From positions 1,144,068-1,208,067 of the forward strand of contig NW_024468910.1 in NCBI RefSeq assembly GCF_011745365.1: DNA of 64,000 nt. The letters are read 5' to 3'. This DNA comes from Cryphonectria parasitica EP155 (Eukaryota > Ascomycota > Sordariomycetes > Diaporthales > Cryphonectriaceae). The position numbers and the translations under genes are program-made. The notes beneath the pieces were generated by a model. That model ran no database searches, was not told the origin of the DNA, and was given only the letters and a program-made list of their open reading frames with translations. Below, in pieces: positions 33,285 through 44,670 of the stretch. Numbering within the stretch: position 1 is the first letter of the stretch; every line of letters begins with the position of its first letter.

Positions 33285-34880
33285 AATGCAATACTCAATC
33301 AAGATTTATCCAGATTATAAAAATCTAACTATATTTATAATAATTAAGATCTTGAATAAGTAACAAGTTAGATAAGCAGAGTTTCTTTTATAGTTCGATT
33401 TCAGGATTATATACTGCAAAAGCTTAGAAAATGGTTGAGCAGATACTCTTAGCAGAAGATTAGATTATTGGAATGTAGATTTCTTGGATATATAAAACAT
33501 CTTTATTTAAGATGAATCGAAGAATCTTATTAATGCATATAAAGAGCTGAATACTATCTTCAGAATCGGATCTTCAGGAAAAGATTCAAAATCAATAACT
33601 TTAGATAAATAAGACAGCTATATTAAGAATATATATAGTATATCAGCATATGAATACTAAGAAATCAAAGCAATCTATAAATGTATTAAAAAATATTAGA
33701 ACTTATTAAGCTTTAGAAAAAGAATTAAAAATCTTCTATAATAATGCAATAACTGCAAGAAAAACAAGGTAGAAAGATATAAGCTTTACAAACTATTACA
33801 TTTTTTATCAGTACTTACAACTATATAGCAATCCATTAGTTTAGATTTTATTATTAAGCTATCTCTCTAATAAGAACTCTTAACTAAAATGCAATATAAT
33901 AGCATTTTAGTAATAGTTTATAAACTAAGCAAGTATGCTTATTTTCTTCTCTATAAGAAAAGCAGTATAATAGAAGAACTTGTATATACATTTCTTAGAA
34001 TAATTATTGCTAATTACAGTATATTAGAAGAAGTAATTTCTAATAGAAACAGAAAGTTTAATTCAAAGTTTTAAACTTTGCTTATAAAACAGCTTAGAAT
34101 ATACTACAGAATATTTACAGTATTTTACTTGCAAACAAATAAACAAATGGAAAGAATAAATCAGATTATCGAATAGTATCTTTAATACTATATTAACCAA
34201 GAATAGAATAATTAAGTTAATCTATTACTTCTTATATAATTCGCATATAATAGTGCAGATATAAGCATAATAAAGAAATTACTATTCTTTATATTCTATA
34301 GATATAATTCAATAGCTTACTATAAAATACTGCTAGAAGCAAATGCAGAAACTGCAAATAAAAAAGTTAAAAAGATTAAGAAAGTTTAGAAAGAATTCTA
34401 GTTAGAACTATAATTTATCCAGAAATAGATAATGCAGTATGCAAACTCCAAGAAAATTGAAAGATTAATCCTACAGAAGAAAGATAAGATCTATTTACTT
34501 CGAAAAAATATTAAAATAACTAAGCTTAATAGTAAACTCAATTACAAGAAATTGGAATTATTCAAAATCTTGCAATAGATTTCTCTAATTAATTATAAAT
34601 TAATACTACTTTATAGAATGAGAATATACTCAGTATTTTACATCTTACTGCTAGAATCAGTAGTATAGAAAATACTAACAAATAATACAATAGAAGTAGA
34701 AAATAATAAATCAGAGTATAAGATTGAAAAAATTCTTAAGTACAGAAGTACAAACAATATGCAAGAATATTTTATTAAATAGAAAGATTATCTAGCAAGC
34801 GAGAATTTATAGAAACTATAGGAAAATGTTAAAAATGCTCGGGAAAAGATAGCTGAGTATTGGAAAAAGAAAATCAGCAC
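33285..34880 (+). pseudogene. Deleted gypsy pol fragment (RNase H end, integrase, chromodomain)
   Basis: Directly after the LTR the sequence matches E1 from about 40613 on, beginning in RNase H (AAAAATCTAACTATATT). It continues through the integrase core (33889-34074; SILVIVYKLSKYAYF, EEVISNRNRKFNSKF) to a chromodomain remnant ending GCACCTAAGAAG at about 34880. Gag, protease and RT are deleted. It is the most AT-rich copy, with stops every few codons. The expected catalytic Asp of the second integrase motif (SDRD) is Asn. Confidence 0.8.
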
Positions 34881-35250
34881 CTAAGAAGATCGCTTCGCTC
34901 CGGAATAAGAATCAGGCGCTACAACTTCACTTAAAATACTATCCCAATCCACTACATCAAGAGCATCCCAAGACTAAGCCTCAGCTACAGCTTCAGATTC
35001 AGCAGCACGCTAAGCATCCTCCTCTTAACGCTCCTTCTCCTTCAGCTCATTCAGAGAACGCAGACTCTAACTAACTATCTTTGCGCTACAATCATACAAG
35101 GAACATTTCTGTTTTTGCAAATGCATCAGACGAGCTGTTGCTTTATCTAGTTTGAACTAAAGCTCAAGAAGAACTTCCTCCGCATTTAACTCCTCTCAAT
35201 CTAAACAACCAAGCTCGATAATAATGCAAGATACTACCATAGGAGTCAGG
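34880..35250 (-). pseudogene. Antisense accessory gene of the gypsy family, fourth copy, degraded
   Basis: On the minus strand the frame reads a coiled coil (EELNAEEVLLEL, then ATARLMHLQKQK), then LRSLNELKEKER and an acidic tail ending WDALDVVDWDSIL. This has the same order as the better copies at 42190-42816 and 46387-47002. Several stops occur. The Cys-rich N-terminus could not be followed. Confidence 0.55.
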
Positions 35251-35940
35251 AAGCAAGCAGGAAAGAACTCGGAAGGAAAGAAATCTATAAGCATTTACTG
35301 GAATACTGAAGCTATTGCAGAAACAATCTCAACGAATACAACAGGAATACCTCTTAGTACCTTTCATTATTTTATATTCCAACCCCTTTGATATACAAAA
35401 AAAACAAGGCATAACTTCAAAGTCTTAAAGATCAATAATCAGAGAAAGCTAAAGGCATTATAATATCCGTAGAATCTGAATAAGAATAGCAAATTTTATT
35501 GCAACACTTATCAAGAAAAGGATTCCCTATTCTGCAATGGAATTCTGATATGAATTATATGGAGCTATATCCTTATACTGAATACTTTCTTCTTTACAGA
35601 ACTTTCTCAAAGCAGCTAGAACAAATTCCTTCTCTTCATCAAGCTTAATCTACTTTATCATTCTTTATATCTGTATACTGAGAATTCTAATAATTGCCTT
35701 AATACTATTCAGAACCTTATTCTTCTTAATTCCAAATCTAACAATCTTGTATTGCATAGTATTATTAATTATTAGATATATATACTAATATCCTCGGATT
35801 GAGATAAGGATTACTATAATAATATTAATATAAATGCCTGCAGCAGCCTCTTCTTCTTAAGCTATAGAATTATAGAACTAGTATTGTAAAGCTATTGCTT
35901 CATTGCATATATTGCATAGCAGATACTCAATCTTCTTAGG
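35251..35940. other. AT-rich sequence, unassigned
   Basis: Probably the RIP-mutated 3' end of the deleted gypsy copy or older repeat. Its last five bases TTAGG are the target site of E1. Confidence 0.4.
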
Positions 35941-36386
35941 TGTTATGACCCATCCAACATGCAGGTCACAGAACAGGTCACGAGTAACAGGGACCAGGTG
36001 TCAAGGATTCAACGTCCTGACAAAGCATCGATTACATAACTCAGGGTTAGGGTTATTAGCGGATAGATACAGTCGACGTCTATCCCGTCGATGAAGGAAT
36101 CGATGGAGTCGACATCGATCCTATCTATCCGAACTGGAGAACCAAGTATATAAAGGTTTACATTTCCTACTGTTAGATAGATTTCCTTCAGATAGTTCTT
36201 CAGTTGTCAATCTAAGTATCAGACTACTCGCTACTCTGATAGCCCCAAAGGCAGTGAACACTTGCATCGCTTACTGGGACTTGTACGGTTCCGTATTCAA
36301 GAACTTGGCACTTTGACACCGCTCTTGTTAGCATAAACCCCCTTTGTATACTTTGGAATCTTCGGATTGCTGCAGTGCTCATTACA
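35941..36386 (+). repeat. 5' LTR of E1
   Basis: TG...CA ends. A GGGTTAGGGTTA telomere-like motif lies at about 36043-36054. TATATAAA at 36147-36154 is the likely promoter; the transcript start is expected about 50 bp on, near 36202. U3 contains the short palindrome GTCGAC twice. Confidence 0.93.
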
Positions 36387-36388
36387 TT

Positions 36389-36397
36389 TTGACAACT
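36389..36397 (+). promoter_or_regulatory. Self-priming primer-binding site of E1
   Basis: TTGACAACT just inside the 5' LTR is the exact complement of AGTTGTCAA at 36202-36210 in the same LTR, close to the predicted RNA start. No TGG-type tRNA primer site is present. A TCTTG-TT-CAAGA hairpin follows. In E2 and E3 the site is the same apart from transitions. Tf1/sushi-group chromoviruses are known to self-prime in this way. Confidence 0.65.
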
Positions 36398-36446
36398 CTT
36401 GTTCAAGAACGATTCAGTATTACCTTCTTGAGCAATACGGAACACG

Positions 36447-38546
36447 ATAGCTCCTTCAGGAACCTCTTCATTCTCATGCGCCTCTACTCAGGAAGAACTG
36501 GTTAATCAGGTGTATCAGCTTATCCAGCATATCCAGGATCTGTGCGAATAACAGCAGGCTCAGAGCGCTATCATTGCTAACTAACAAGCTCAGCTAGCCT
36601 AATAGGCTCAGCAGGCGCAGTCTATCTCTGCAATCATCAGTAGCGCTGGAAAAGTATACAAAATAAACAAGCTCGCTATATATAATAGCAACCAAAAGAC
36701 GCTGCATGGATTCCTTATCCACTGCAGAGCGTATTTTCTATACTACAAGACTCAGTTTATCAAGGAATCTGAGAAAGTTATTCTTGCAGAAACTTGTTTC
36801 GAAAAGAATGCTCTTATCTAGTACAAGCCTTCTCTATACAATCACTTGGAGCATCAGAACAACCCCGATGTATATATCCAGGATATCAAGAATATATTTA
36901 ATTCTTTTGAAAGCTTTAAGAAAGCTCTCAAGAAAACCTTTAGTAATTCCAACGAAGAATGTATTACAGCTCAGCAGCTTATGAACCTCAAGCAGATTAA
37001 ATTAGCTTCTGCTTATATAGTTAGATTCAAGCAATTCTCAATGCAACTTCTATAGAAAGATAAGAATCTTATAAAGCATTATTATAAGGAATTTAAGAAT
37101 AATATTAAAGATGAAATTTTTAAGCAGAATTAGCTGAAGAACTTTGCAATATTCTCTAATTAAGCTATCTGCATTAATAACTATTTGTATAAATAATGAA
37201 TAGAGAAATTTAAGAAGAAAGGAAGCTAGACTTGGAGATTTCCAGCTAATATGAGTAAGAAACTTCAAAACAAGAATAGCGGTTAATATAGCAGTATAGC
37301 TTAGAGCAGCACTATGCATACTGGTTCCATAGAACTCGATATAGCTAACAAGCAGTATAGCAAGAGGAATAATATCACTTACTATAACTACAATAAACAA
37401 GAATACATAGCATACAACTGCTATCAACTCTGAAAAAACAAATAGCAACCAGTTCAGGAAGAATGCTAAGTAAATATTGCTCAGCAATAGGAATCCAATC
37501 AACTAAGCAAAAACATTCCCTTGGAACAAATATCGGACTCTGTTAATCATAGAAGTCTCAGCTAAATATTCTGCTATAATAACAACTGCTTAATATATCT
37601 CTCGAGTAAGGAAGGTTCAGAATAGTTCTCTTAGAAATCTAGATGCTGCAGACAAATAGCAACAGCAGAACGAGAGTGCATGCTCAGCACTCTTACAAGT
37701 AGCAACTCGGACTGCTCTGATATTGCAGAATAGAGCATTCAGACGTTGAAAGAAGAGCTTAATAATAATATTCTTTAATATTCTTCATTGCTTATACTAA
37801 ATACTATAATCAGAGATATGAATAAGGGATAGTACTCTCTTAGTTACTAGTACAAATACATAAACGATACTGAAAATGCTTTTCAAGCAACGAAAGAATC
37901 AAACCAGAGTAAATAGCTTAACGATTCATCAGAATCTCTCATAAACAATGAACTCAAAAAGCTTATAAGAAGGTTTCCCTTCGGTATTAGATGAAACAAG
38001 AAAATAACATGAATTGAATATCTTATTTATAGGATAGAATTAGAGAAGCTCTTTACCTGCATTCCCTTGCAGAACATTGAGATATAAGAAAATAAGAACT
38101 CTCAAATCAGCTTACTTCACAACCTACACTACGAATTAGCATGGATCTCCTGCACCTATTATAGCTATAGAACGCATTTCTCAGAAAAAGTGCAATACGA
38201 ATAGTTCCCCATTAGAAAACTAGAACAAATCCTTCAAGCTGTTGAAGAACAGAAACTCCGCTTCAGGAAAGTTCTCAACAGGCAATACTACAATGCATAT
38301 ATCGGGCTACTGGATGATTGCTCCATGCAATGCGCAGATAAAAAGATAGAGTGATAGCAGTATAAGATAATACTCTGCATAATTCATATCAATAACAAAG
38401 TTTGCAACTAGCATTAATAGAAGGAAGACTAGGAATAATAATGATACGAGCAAAGGCAAGCTAAGAAGCTTGCTCAAGAAGCAGCAAAGCAGGCTCAGAA
38501 GAACAAATAGTTCTCAATGAATTCAAAAGAACAGGATTGCTTGTAA
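36447..38546 (+). pseudogene. gag: E1 gag
   Basis: The start codon is ATA here (ATG lost by G-to-A). The frame to the TAA at 38544-38546 is about 699 codons, interrupted by many stops. It shows a Gln-rich coiled N-terminus, the capsid-type segment (36846-37055: EHQNNPDVYIQDIKNIF, AQQLMNLKQIKLASAY) and a damaged CCHC zinc knuckle near 37380-37430 (YNYNKQEYIAYNCY-like, Cys to Tyr). Gag packages the RNA and forms the particle. Pol lies in the -1 frame. Confidence 0.8.
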
Positions 38547-41500
38547 AGGAATTGCAGATGATTAGATCAGAACAGTTCCTATATAAAGCTTTCAGAATAG
38601 ATTATACTCATATTAAGTTCAACATATACATTCAAGAATATAAGTATAGCATACTATTGAATAGTAGCGCTCAGAAAAACTTTATATTCTTATATATTAT
38701 CAATCAGACATAATTACAATAGAGATAGAAGAAATGCTTATATACTTTCAGCACTATAGAAGAATAATCTGTTGCATACAACTAAGGAATAATTAATAAG
38801 GAAACTAATTATCTATCTATCTTAATCTGAGAATATGTAATCAGAGCTTCTTTTGATATTATGAATACAGCATAGTATGAGCTGATTATAGAGCTTCCAT
38901 GGCTCAAAGAGCACAATTCTCGAATTAATTGAATTACTGGCTAGATCTTATAAGAACAAGCTATATCCAGAGAAATAGTTGTAATTAATGATGCAGGATT
39001 GAAGCTAGTTATTGAAGAATACTCGGAAAAAGAAGCTTCAGATAACTTCATACATACCTTCAAGTCAGCAGAGCTAGCAGTTCAAGGAGAAGAACCTAGT
39101 AACAAGCAAATCCAAACAGTGCTAGAGCGCCAACAGGTTAGCAAAACAACGGAAGCAAGACCCTCAGCAAGTCAGTTCGCTCTGGAGCAATAAGGAAAAG
39201 CTTCAGAATGTGGATTGTAAATCTACACGGGAAAAATCTCGAAACCAGGCTCTCGAGCGCTCGATCCGGCTCGGAGCGAACGCTCAAGGCTCCCAAAAAC
39301 GCTATCAAAAACAACGAGCGAAAAGAAGCACGCTCAACAATACCTACTATTTCTCCAGATAGCAGAAACAGCATATGGATCAGAACTAACACTTGCAAGC
39401 ATACTACGAGAATATCACAAGTTTAAGAAACTATTTTAGAAAGAATTGAATACAGAGTTGCTAGAATACAGCTCATACAACCACGAGATCCTGCTATAAG
39501 AAGAGAAACAGCTCAAGTTCTTTCCTATCTACGAACTAGATAAAGCATAGCTAGAAATACTTAGGAAGTATCTCGATAAGAATCTTAAGAAAGAATACAT
39601 ATAATCATTACAATTATCAGCAGAATACTCTATTCTATTTATATCTAAGAAAAACAGCAAGCTCAGGCTATATATTGATTACAGGCAATTCAATGATATT
39701 ACAATTAAGAACTGATATCCGTTGCTACTTATTAAGGAATTATAAGATAGATTACAAGGAGCATAGTAGTTCATAGTTCTAAATCTAAAAGGAGCTTATA
39801 ATCTAATCAGAGTAAAGAAAGAAGAAGAATAGAAAACTGCTTTCAGAATACGCTATGGATACTACGAATATTTGATTATACTCTTTGGTCTAACGAATGC
39901 TTCAGCTTCATTCCAGGAAATGATTAATCATGTTCTATGCAAGCATCTGAATCAGTTCATTATTGCTTATCTCGATAACATTCTTATCTACTCTCGAATA
40001 CTTGAAGAATACAAGAAATATATGAAAACAGTGTTGCAAACGCTTCAAGATGCAAAGCTTCTTGTAGAACCCGCAAAGAATTACTTTCACATACAAAAGA
40101 TCAATTACTTCGAATTTACAATCAAGCTAGGGTGCATTAAGCTACAGAAAGATAAGATGGAAGCTGTTAGGAACTAGCTAATTCCTAGGAATATTAGGAA
40201 TATTAAATCTTTTCTCGAATACATCAACTTCTACAAACAGTTCATTAAGAACTATAGCTGAATCGCATACTCTCTTACAAATCTTACTAAGAAAGAATAG
40301 CCTTTCGAATAGATCTCCAAGGCGCAAGAAGCTTTCAACGAGATCATCAGGCATGTTACTTTAGAACCAGTTCTGTATGAAGCAGATCCTCACAAACCTT
40401 TTGAAATTGAAACTGATGCATCAGAATATGCACTCAGGAGACAACTTGGTTAGCAAGATGACTAAGAATGTTTAAGAATTATAAGCAACTTTTCGAAGAA
40501 GCTGAATAAGCTAGAAGTTAATTACAGAATCCCTAATTAGAAGCTTATAGCAATAGTAAAAGCTTTTAAGGAATAGCAATACTATCTTATTAGCATACAG
40601 CACCTGATCATAGTGCACTTAGATTACAAAAATCTAACTATATTCATAATGATCAAAGTTTTGAACAAACAATAAATCAAATAAGCAGAATTTCTTTTAC
40701 AATTCAACTTCAGAATTGTATACTGCAAAGGCTCAGAAAACGGACGAGCAGATGCTCTTAGCAGAAGATCAGACTATCGAAATACAGATTCCTCGGATAT
40801 ACAGAACATCTTTGCCCAAGACGAATCGGGAAACCTCGTTAATATACATAGAGAACTGAATGCTGCCTTCAGAATTGAATCTTCAGGAAAAGACTTAGAA
40901 TCAATAACTCCAGACGAATAAAACAACTATATTAAGAATGTATACAGTACACCAGCATACGGATATCAGAAAGTCAGAGCAACTTACGAATGCATTAGAA
41001 AACACTAAAGTTTACTAAGCCTTAGGAAAAGAATTGAGAATATCCTATAGCAATGCAACAGCTGCAAAAAGAATAAGGCAGAAAGATACAAGCTTTATAA
41101 ATTACTGCATCTCTTACTAGTACTTACAACTATTTAGCAGTCTATCAGTCTAAACTTTATTATCAAGCTACCTTTCTCACGAGAATTCTTAACTAAGATA
41201 CAATATAATAGCATTCTAGTAATGGTTTGCAAACTGAGCAAATATGCTTATTTTCTTTCTTATAAGGAAAGCAGTATAGCAGAGAAACTTGCATATACAT
41301 TCCTCAGAACGATCATTGCTAATTATAGCATACTAGAGGAAGTAATCTCCGATAGAGATAGAAAGTTCAATTCGAAGTTTTGAACTTTGCTTATAAAATA
41401 GCTCGGAATACATTACAGAATGTTTACAGTATTTCATCTACAAATAGATGAACAGATAGAAAGAATGAATTAAGTTGTTAAACAGTATTTTCGATACTAT

Positions 41501-42193
41501 ATCAACTAGGAATAGAATAACTGGATTAATCTATTATTCCTCGCACAGTTCGCTTATAATAATACAAATACGAGTATAACGAAGAAATCACTGTTCTTTA
41601 CACTCTACGAATACAATCTAACAGCTTACTACAAAGCACTGCTAGAAGCAGATGCAGAAGCTGCAGACAAAAGAGTTAAAAAGATCAGGAAAGTTCAGAA
41701 GGAATTCCGATTAGAATTACAATTTGTTCAAGAACAAATAATACGATATGCAAACTTCAAAAGAATTGAGGAACTAATCCTACAGAAAGGAAATAAAGCT
41801 TACTTACTTTGAAAAAACATTAAAACAACTAAACCCAGCAATAAACTTGATTACAAAAAGTTGGGACTATTCAAAATCTTACAATAAATCTCCCCGATTA
41901 ACTACGAATTAGCATTACCTCATGGAATAAGAATACACCCGGTTTTCCACATCTCACTACTGAAACCAGCAGCATAGAAAACATCAACGGATGATACAGC
42001 AGAAGTAGAAAATAACGAACCAGAGTATGAGATAGAGAAGATCTTCAAGCATAGAGGTATAGACAATACAAGAGAATATCTCATCAAATGGAAAGATTAC
42101 TCAGCAAGCGAAAATTCTTGGAAACTGCAGAAAAACGTTAAAAATGCTCAGGAAAAGGTAGCTGAATATTGGAAAAGGAAAACCAGCACCTAA
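38512..42193 (+). pseudogene. pol: E1 pol (protease, RT, RNase H, integrase, chromodomain)
   Basis: The protease motif reads LLNSS where LxDSG/DSA is normal (about 38657). RT carries the LRLYIDYRQFND-like block and YLDN (39968-39979) instead of YLDD. RNase H lies near 40400-40760. The integrase has a zinc-finger remnant (CNSCKKNKAE) and core (EEVISDRDRKFNSKF near 41365). Its final part has VFHIS and a chromodomain (EYLIKWKDYSASENSWK, 42081-42125), which in chromoviruses reads histone marks to guide integration. The final TAA (42191-42193) overlaps the stop of the antisense gene. Confidence 0.85.
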
Positions 42194-42816
42194 GACGATC
42201 GCTCCGCCCCGGACCGAGATCCAGGGCCCTCAGAAACCTCGCTCTCCAGGAAACCCGACCAATCTACCACTGCATTCCCCACGTCCACGGAATTCCAGTC
42301 AAAACCCTCAAAAGAAGAATCTTCAGCAACCACAGCAGATTCCTCTGCAACCACAGAACGAACCCCGGCAGCGATGCGAGCCCGCTTCTCCGCCTCCACC
42401 CTTTCCAACTCCTTCACATTGTTAATACCCCGACGAACGGCACGCATCATCTTTTCGTACCACATCCTTTTCTGCTTACGCAGCCTAAGGAGTTTAGCAT
42501 TCAGCTCAGCAGCCTCCTCTTCAATCACCTCCACCTCTGCCTCCAGGCAACAGTATTAAGCGGTCATACGATTCAATTGTGCAGACGTTAGGCTACGAAC
42601 ATCGCAATTCGATAAACTCAGACGTACACAGGTCTGACAACGGGAAGATTCGGACTCGGCAACCTTGCACTCAGCTGAAAGATTGTGATCTTCGCAGTAT
42701 GAGCAAGGCATGGGCGAAAGAGAACTGAAGGTGGCCACGGCAGAAAGAAGGGACGATTTCTGCGAAGAACGAGAATAAGGCTTAGCAACACGACGAGAAC
42801 TGACTCTGTTCGACAT
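42190..42816 (-). pseudogene. Antisense accessory gene of E1: zinc-cluster-like plus coiled coil
   Basis: The minus-strand frame from ATG 42816 (MSNRVSSRRV) is open to 42190 except one TAA (42558-42556) where CAA fits; about 208 residues. An earlier ATG at 42885 is in frame, but copies differ there by indels and share a GTAAGT, so it is likely leader or intron. Cys pattern C-x2-C-x8-C-x9-C-x2-C-x7-C resembles a fungal Zn2Cys6 cluster. It is followed by a coiled coil (EEEAAELNAKLLRLRKQKR), a linker and a Ser/acidic tail (FEGFDWNSVDVGNAVVDW). Its stop overlaps the pol stop tail to tail. Homologous frames occur in E2, E3 and the 33-35 kb fragment. It may be transcribed from the 3' LTR side; function unknown. 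Confidence 0.75.
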
Positions 42817-42906
42817 CTCGATTAGGAAGGCAAGATCATGGACGGAAGATTTGCTAGGGTACTTACGAAAGATCGTTGGGGACAATGACTGATAGGAGGG
42901 AGATGA

Positions 42907-43352
42907 TGTTATGATCCATCCAACATGCAGGTCACAGAACAGGTCATGAGTAACAGGGATCAGGTGTCAAGGATTCAACGTCCTGATAAAGCATCGATTA
43001 TATAACCCAGGGTTAGGGTTATTAGCGGATAGATACAGTCAACGTCTATCCCGTTGATAAAGGAATCGATGGAGTCGATATCGATCCTATCTATCCGGAC
43101 TGGAGAACCAAGTATATGAAGGTTTACATTTCCTACTGTTAGATAGATTTCCTTCAGATAGTTCTTCAGTTGTCAATCTAAGTATCAGACTACTTGCTAC
43201 TCTGATAGCCCCAAAGGCAGTGAACACTTGCATCGCTTACTGGGACTTGTATGGTTCCGTATTCAAGGACTTGGCACTTTGACACCGCTCTTGTTAGCAT
43301 AAACCCCCTTTGTGTACTTTGGAATCTTCGGATTGCTGCAGTGCTCATTACA
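42907..43352 (+). repeat. 3' LTR of E1
   Basis: 446 bp, preceded by the polypurine tract AGGAGGGAGATGA and followed by TTAGG. Relative to the 5' LTR it shows mostly C-to-T changes (for example GACCCATCC to GATCCATCC). Confidence 0.93.
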
Positions 43353-43486
43353 TTAGGATTAATCTGCACTTCAGTGCTTATCTCAATAATCTTCGCAAGC
43401 TATTCTAGGCTTGAATGCTTTAGGCAGCAATGCTAGAGCTTGAAATGCTTCTTTTCCTTATTGCTCAGCATAGCTATTATAGCCTG
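43353..43486. other. Short spacer between E1 and element B
   Basis: Continuation of the E1 target site. No feature seen. Confidence 0.5.
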
Positions 43487-43702
43487 TGTTAGGGCCGATT
43501 GTGCCAGCAAGGCTCAGAGCCAGCTAAGCCAGCTGGATTACGGATGACTAAGCAATATGCGGCTATAAAGCGGCTTTCTAGCTATATCAGCACTGCTGAG
43601 CAGAACTTAGCTCCTTAGGCTTCAATGTTATTCTGGTTGTATGCCCCTGAAAGAGAGAAAAGATCTCGCTACATTGCCTTTGCAACCTTTTCACCTGATA
43701 GT

Positions 43703-43711
43703 TTGAGGCTT
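43703..43711 (+). promoter_or_regulatory. Possible self-priming site of element B
   Basis: TTGAGGCTT directly after LTR-B complements AGGCCTCAA in LTR-B (AGGCTTCAA in this copy, 43617-43625), allowing for C/T changes. The latter lies about 45 bp downstream of the TATAAAG box. This is the same layout as in the gypsy family. Confidence 0.45.
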
Positions 43712-43826
43712 AGCCCTTTTAAAGGAGGCAATCTAGCGAGGCTTTCTATCTTTTTTTTCTCCTAGGAGCAGCGCTAATACTGAGTAGGAGCAGAGCAAAC
43801 GATCAGACTACTATTTTTTTTCGAAT

Positions 43827-43940
43827 CTTCAAGCCTTTAATCTTCGAGCTTTTAATCTTCGAGCCTTTAATCTTCGAGCCTTTAACCTTCGAGCCTTTGA
43901 TCTTCGAGCTTTTAATCTTCGAGCTTTCGATTTTCGAACT
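43827..43940 (+). repeat. 15-bp tandem repeat
   Basis: Seven to eight units of AGCCTTTAATCTTCG with transitions between units. Confidence 0.9.
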
Positions 43941-43956
43941 TTCGAGCTTTGAAGAC

Positions 43957-44366
43957 AGCGAGCAAGCAGTGTGCAAGCAGCGTGCGAGAAGCGTTCAGAA
44001 GAGATTCAGAGCACTCGAGTCGCTAGGCTAGAGCAAATAGCGAGCAAGCAGTATGCAAGCAGCATGCGAGAAGCATTCAGAAGAGATTCAGAGCATTCGA
44101 GTCGCTAAGCTAGAGCAAACAGCGAGCAAGCAGTATGCAAGCAGCATGCGAAAAGCGTTCAGAAGAGAGTTAGAGCATTCGAGTTGCTAAGCTAGAGCAA
44201 ATAGCAAGCAAGCAGTATGCAAGCAGCATGCGAGAAGCATTCAGAAGAGATTTAGAGCATTCGAGTTGCTAAGCTAGAGCAAACAGCGAGCAAGCAGTAT
44301 ACAAGCAGCATGCAAAAAGCGTTCAGAAGAGATTCAGAGCATTCGAGTTGCTAAGCTAGAACAAAG
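43957..44366 (+). repeat. 82-bp tandem repeat, five units
   Basis: Units start at 43957, 44039, 44121, 44203 and 44285, each beginning AGCGAGCAAGCAGT and ending near GCTAGAGCAAA. Differences between units are mostly C/T and G/A. Confidence 0.93.
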
Positions 44367-44377
44367 TATGCTCTTTG

Positions 44378-44670
44378 CTATTCGAGCAAGAGAGCAGAGT
44401 GAGCAAGCAGCAGATCTGAGTGTTTTCTGTTTTCGAGAGTGCATCTTTCGCTATTCGAGCAAGGAAGCAGAGTAAGCAAGCAGTAGATCTGAGTATCTTC
44501 TGTTTTCGAGAGTATATTCTTTGCTATTCGAGTGAGAGAGCAAAGTGAGCAAGCAGTAGATCTGAGTATCTTCTGTTTTCGAAAGTATATTTTTTGCTAT
44601 TCAAGCAAGAGAGCAGAGTGAGCAAGCAGTAGATCTGAGTATCTTCTGTTTTTGAGAGTATATTCTTTGC
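44378..44670 (+). repeat. 73-bp tandem repeat, about four units
   Basis: Units carry GCTATTCGAGCAAGAGAGC, GATCTGAGTATCTTCTG and TTTTCGAGAGTATATTC. The array follows directly after the 82-bp array. Confidence 0.85.

Larger units (their letters stand above)
35941..43352 (+). mobile_element. Full-length Ty3/gypsy chromovirus-type retrotransposon E1
   Basis: 7412 bp between TTAGG duplications (35936-35940 and 43353-43357). LTRs are 446 bp each (35941-36386 and 42907-43352) and differ mainly by C/T and G/A. Order: LTR, primer site, gag, pol (protease, RT, RNase H, integrase, chromodomain), antisense accessory gene, purine tract AGGAGGGAGATGA, LTR. Dozens of stops at former CAR/CGA/TGG codons make it dead. 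Mutation load is intermediate between E2 and E3. Confidence 0.95.

Noticed and set aside
37050..37502. 150-codon hydrophobic minus-strand ORF in E1 (also 49467-49811 in E2 and plus 59305-59511 in E3)
   Set aside because: It lies opposite gag; AT-rich antisense of a Lys/Asn/Gln-rich frame gives Ile/Leu/Phe runs. No start or motif is shared beyond what gag itself imposes.
39138..39398. Antisense ORF in E1 with counterparts at 51420-51689 and 57364-57612
   Set aside because: Similar in three copies, but it lies opposite the conserved protease-RT linker, so similarity follows from the sense strand. Kept apart from the better supported antisense gene near the 3' LTR.
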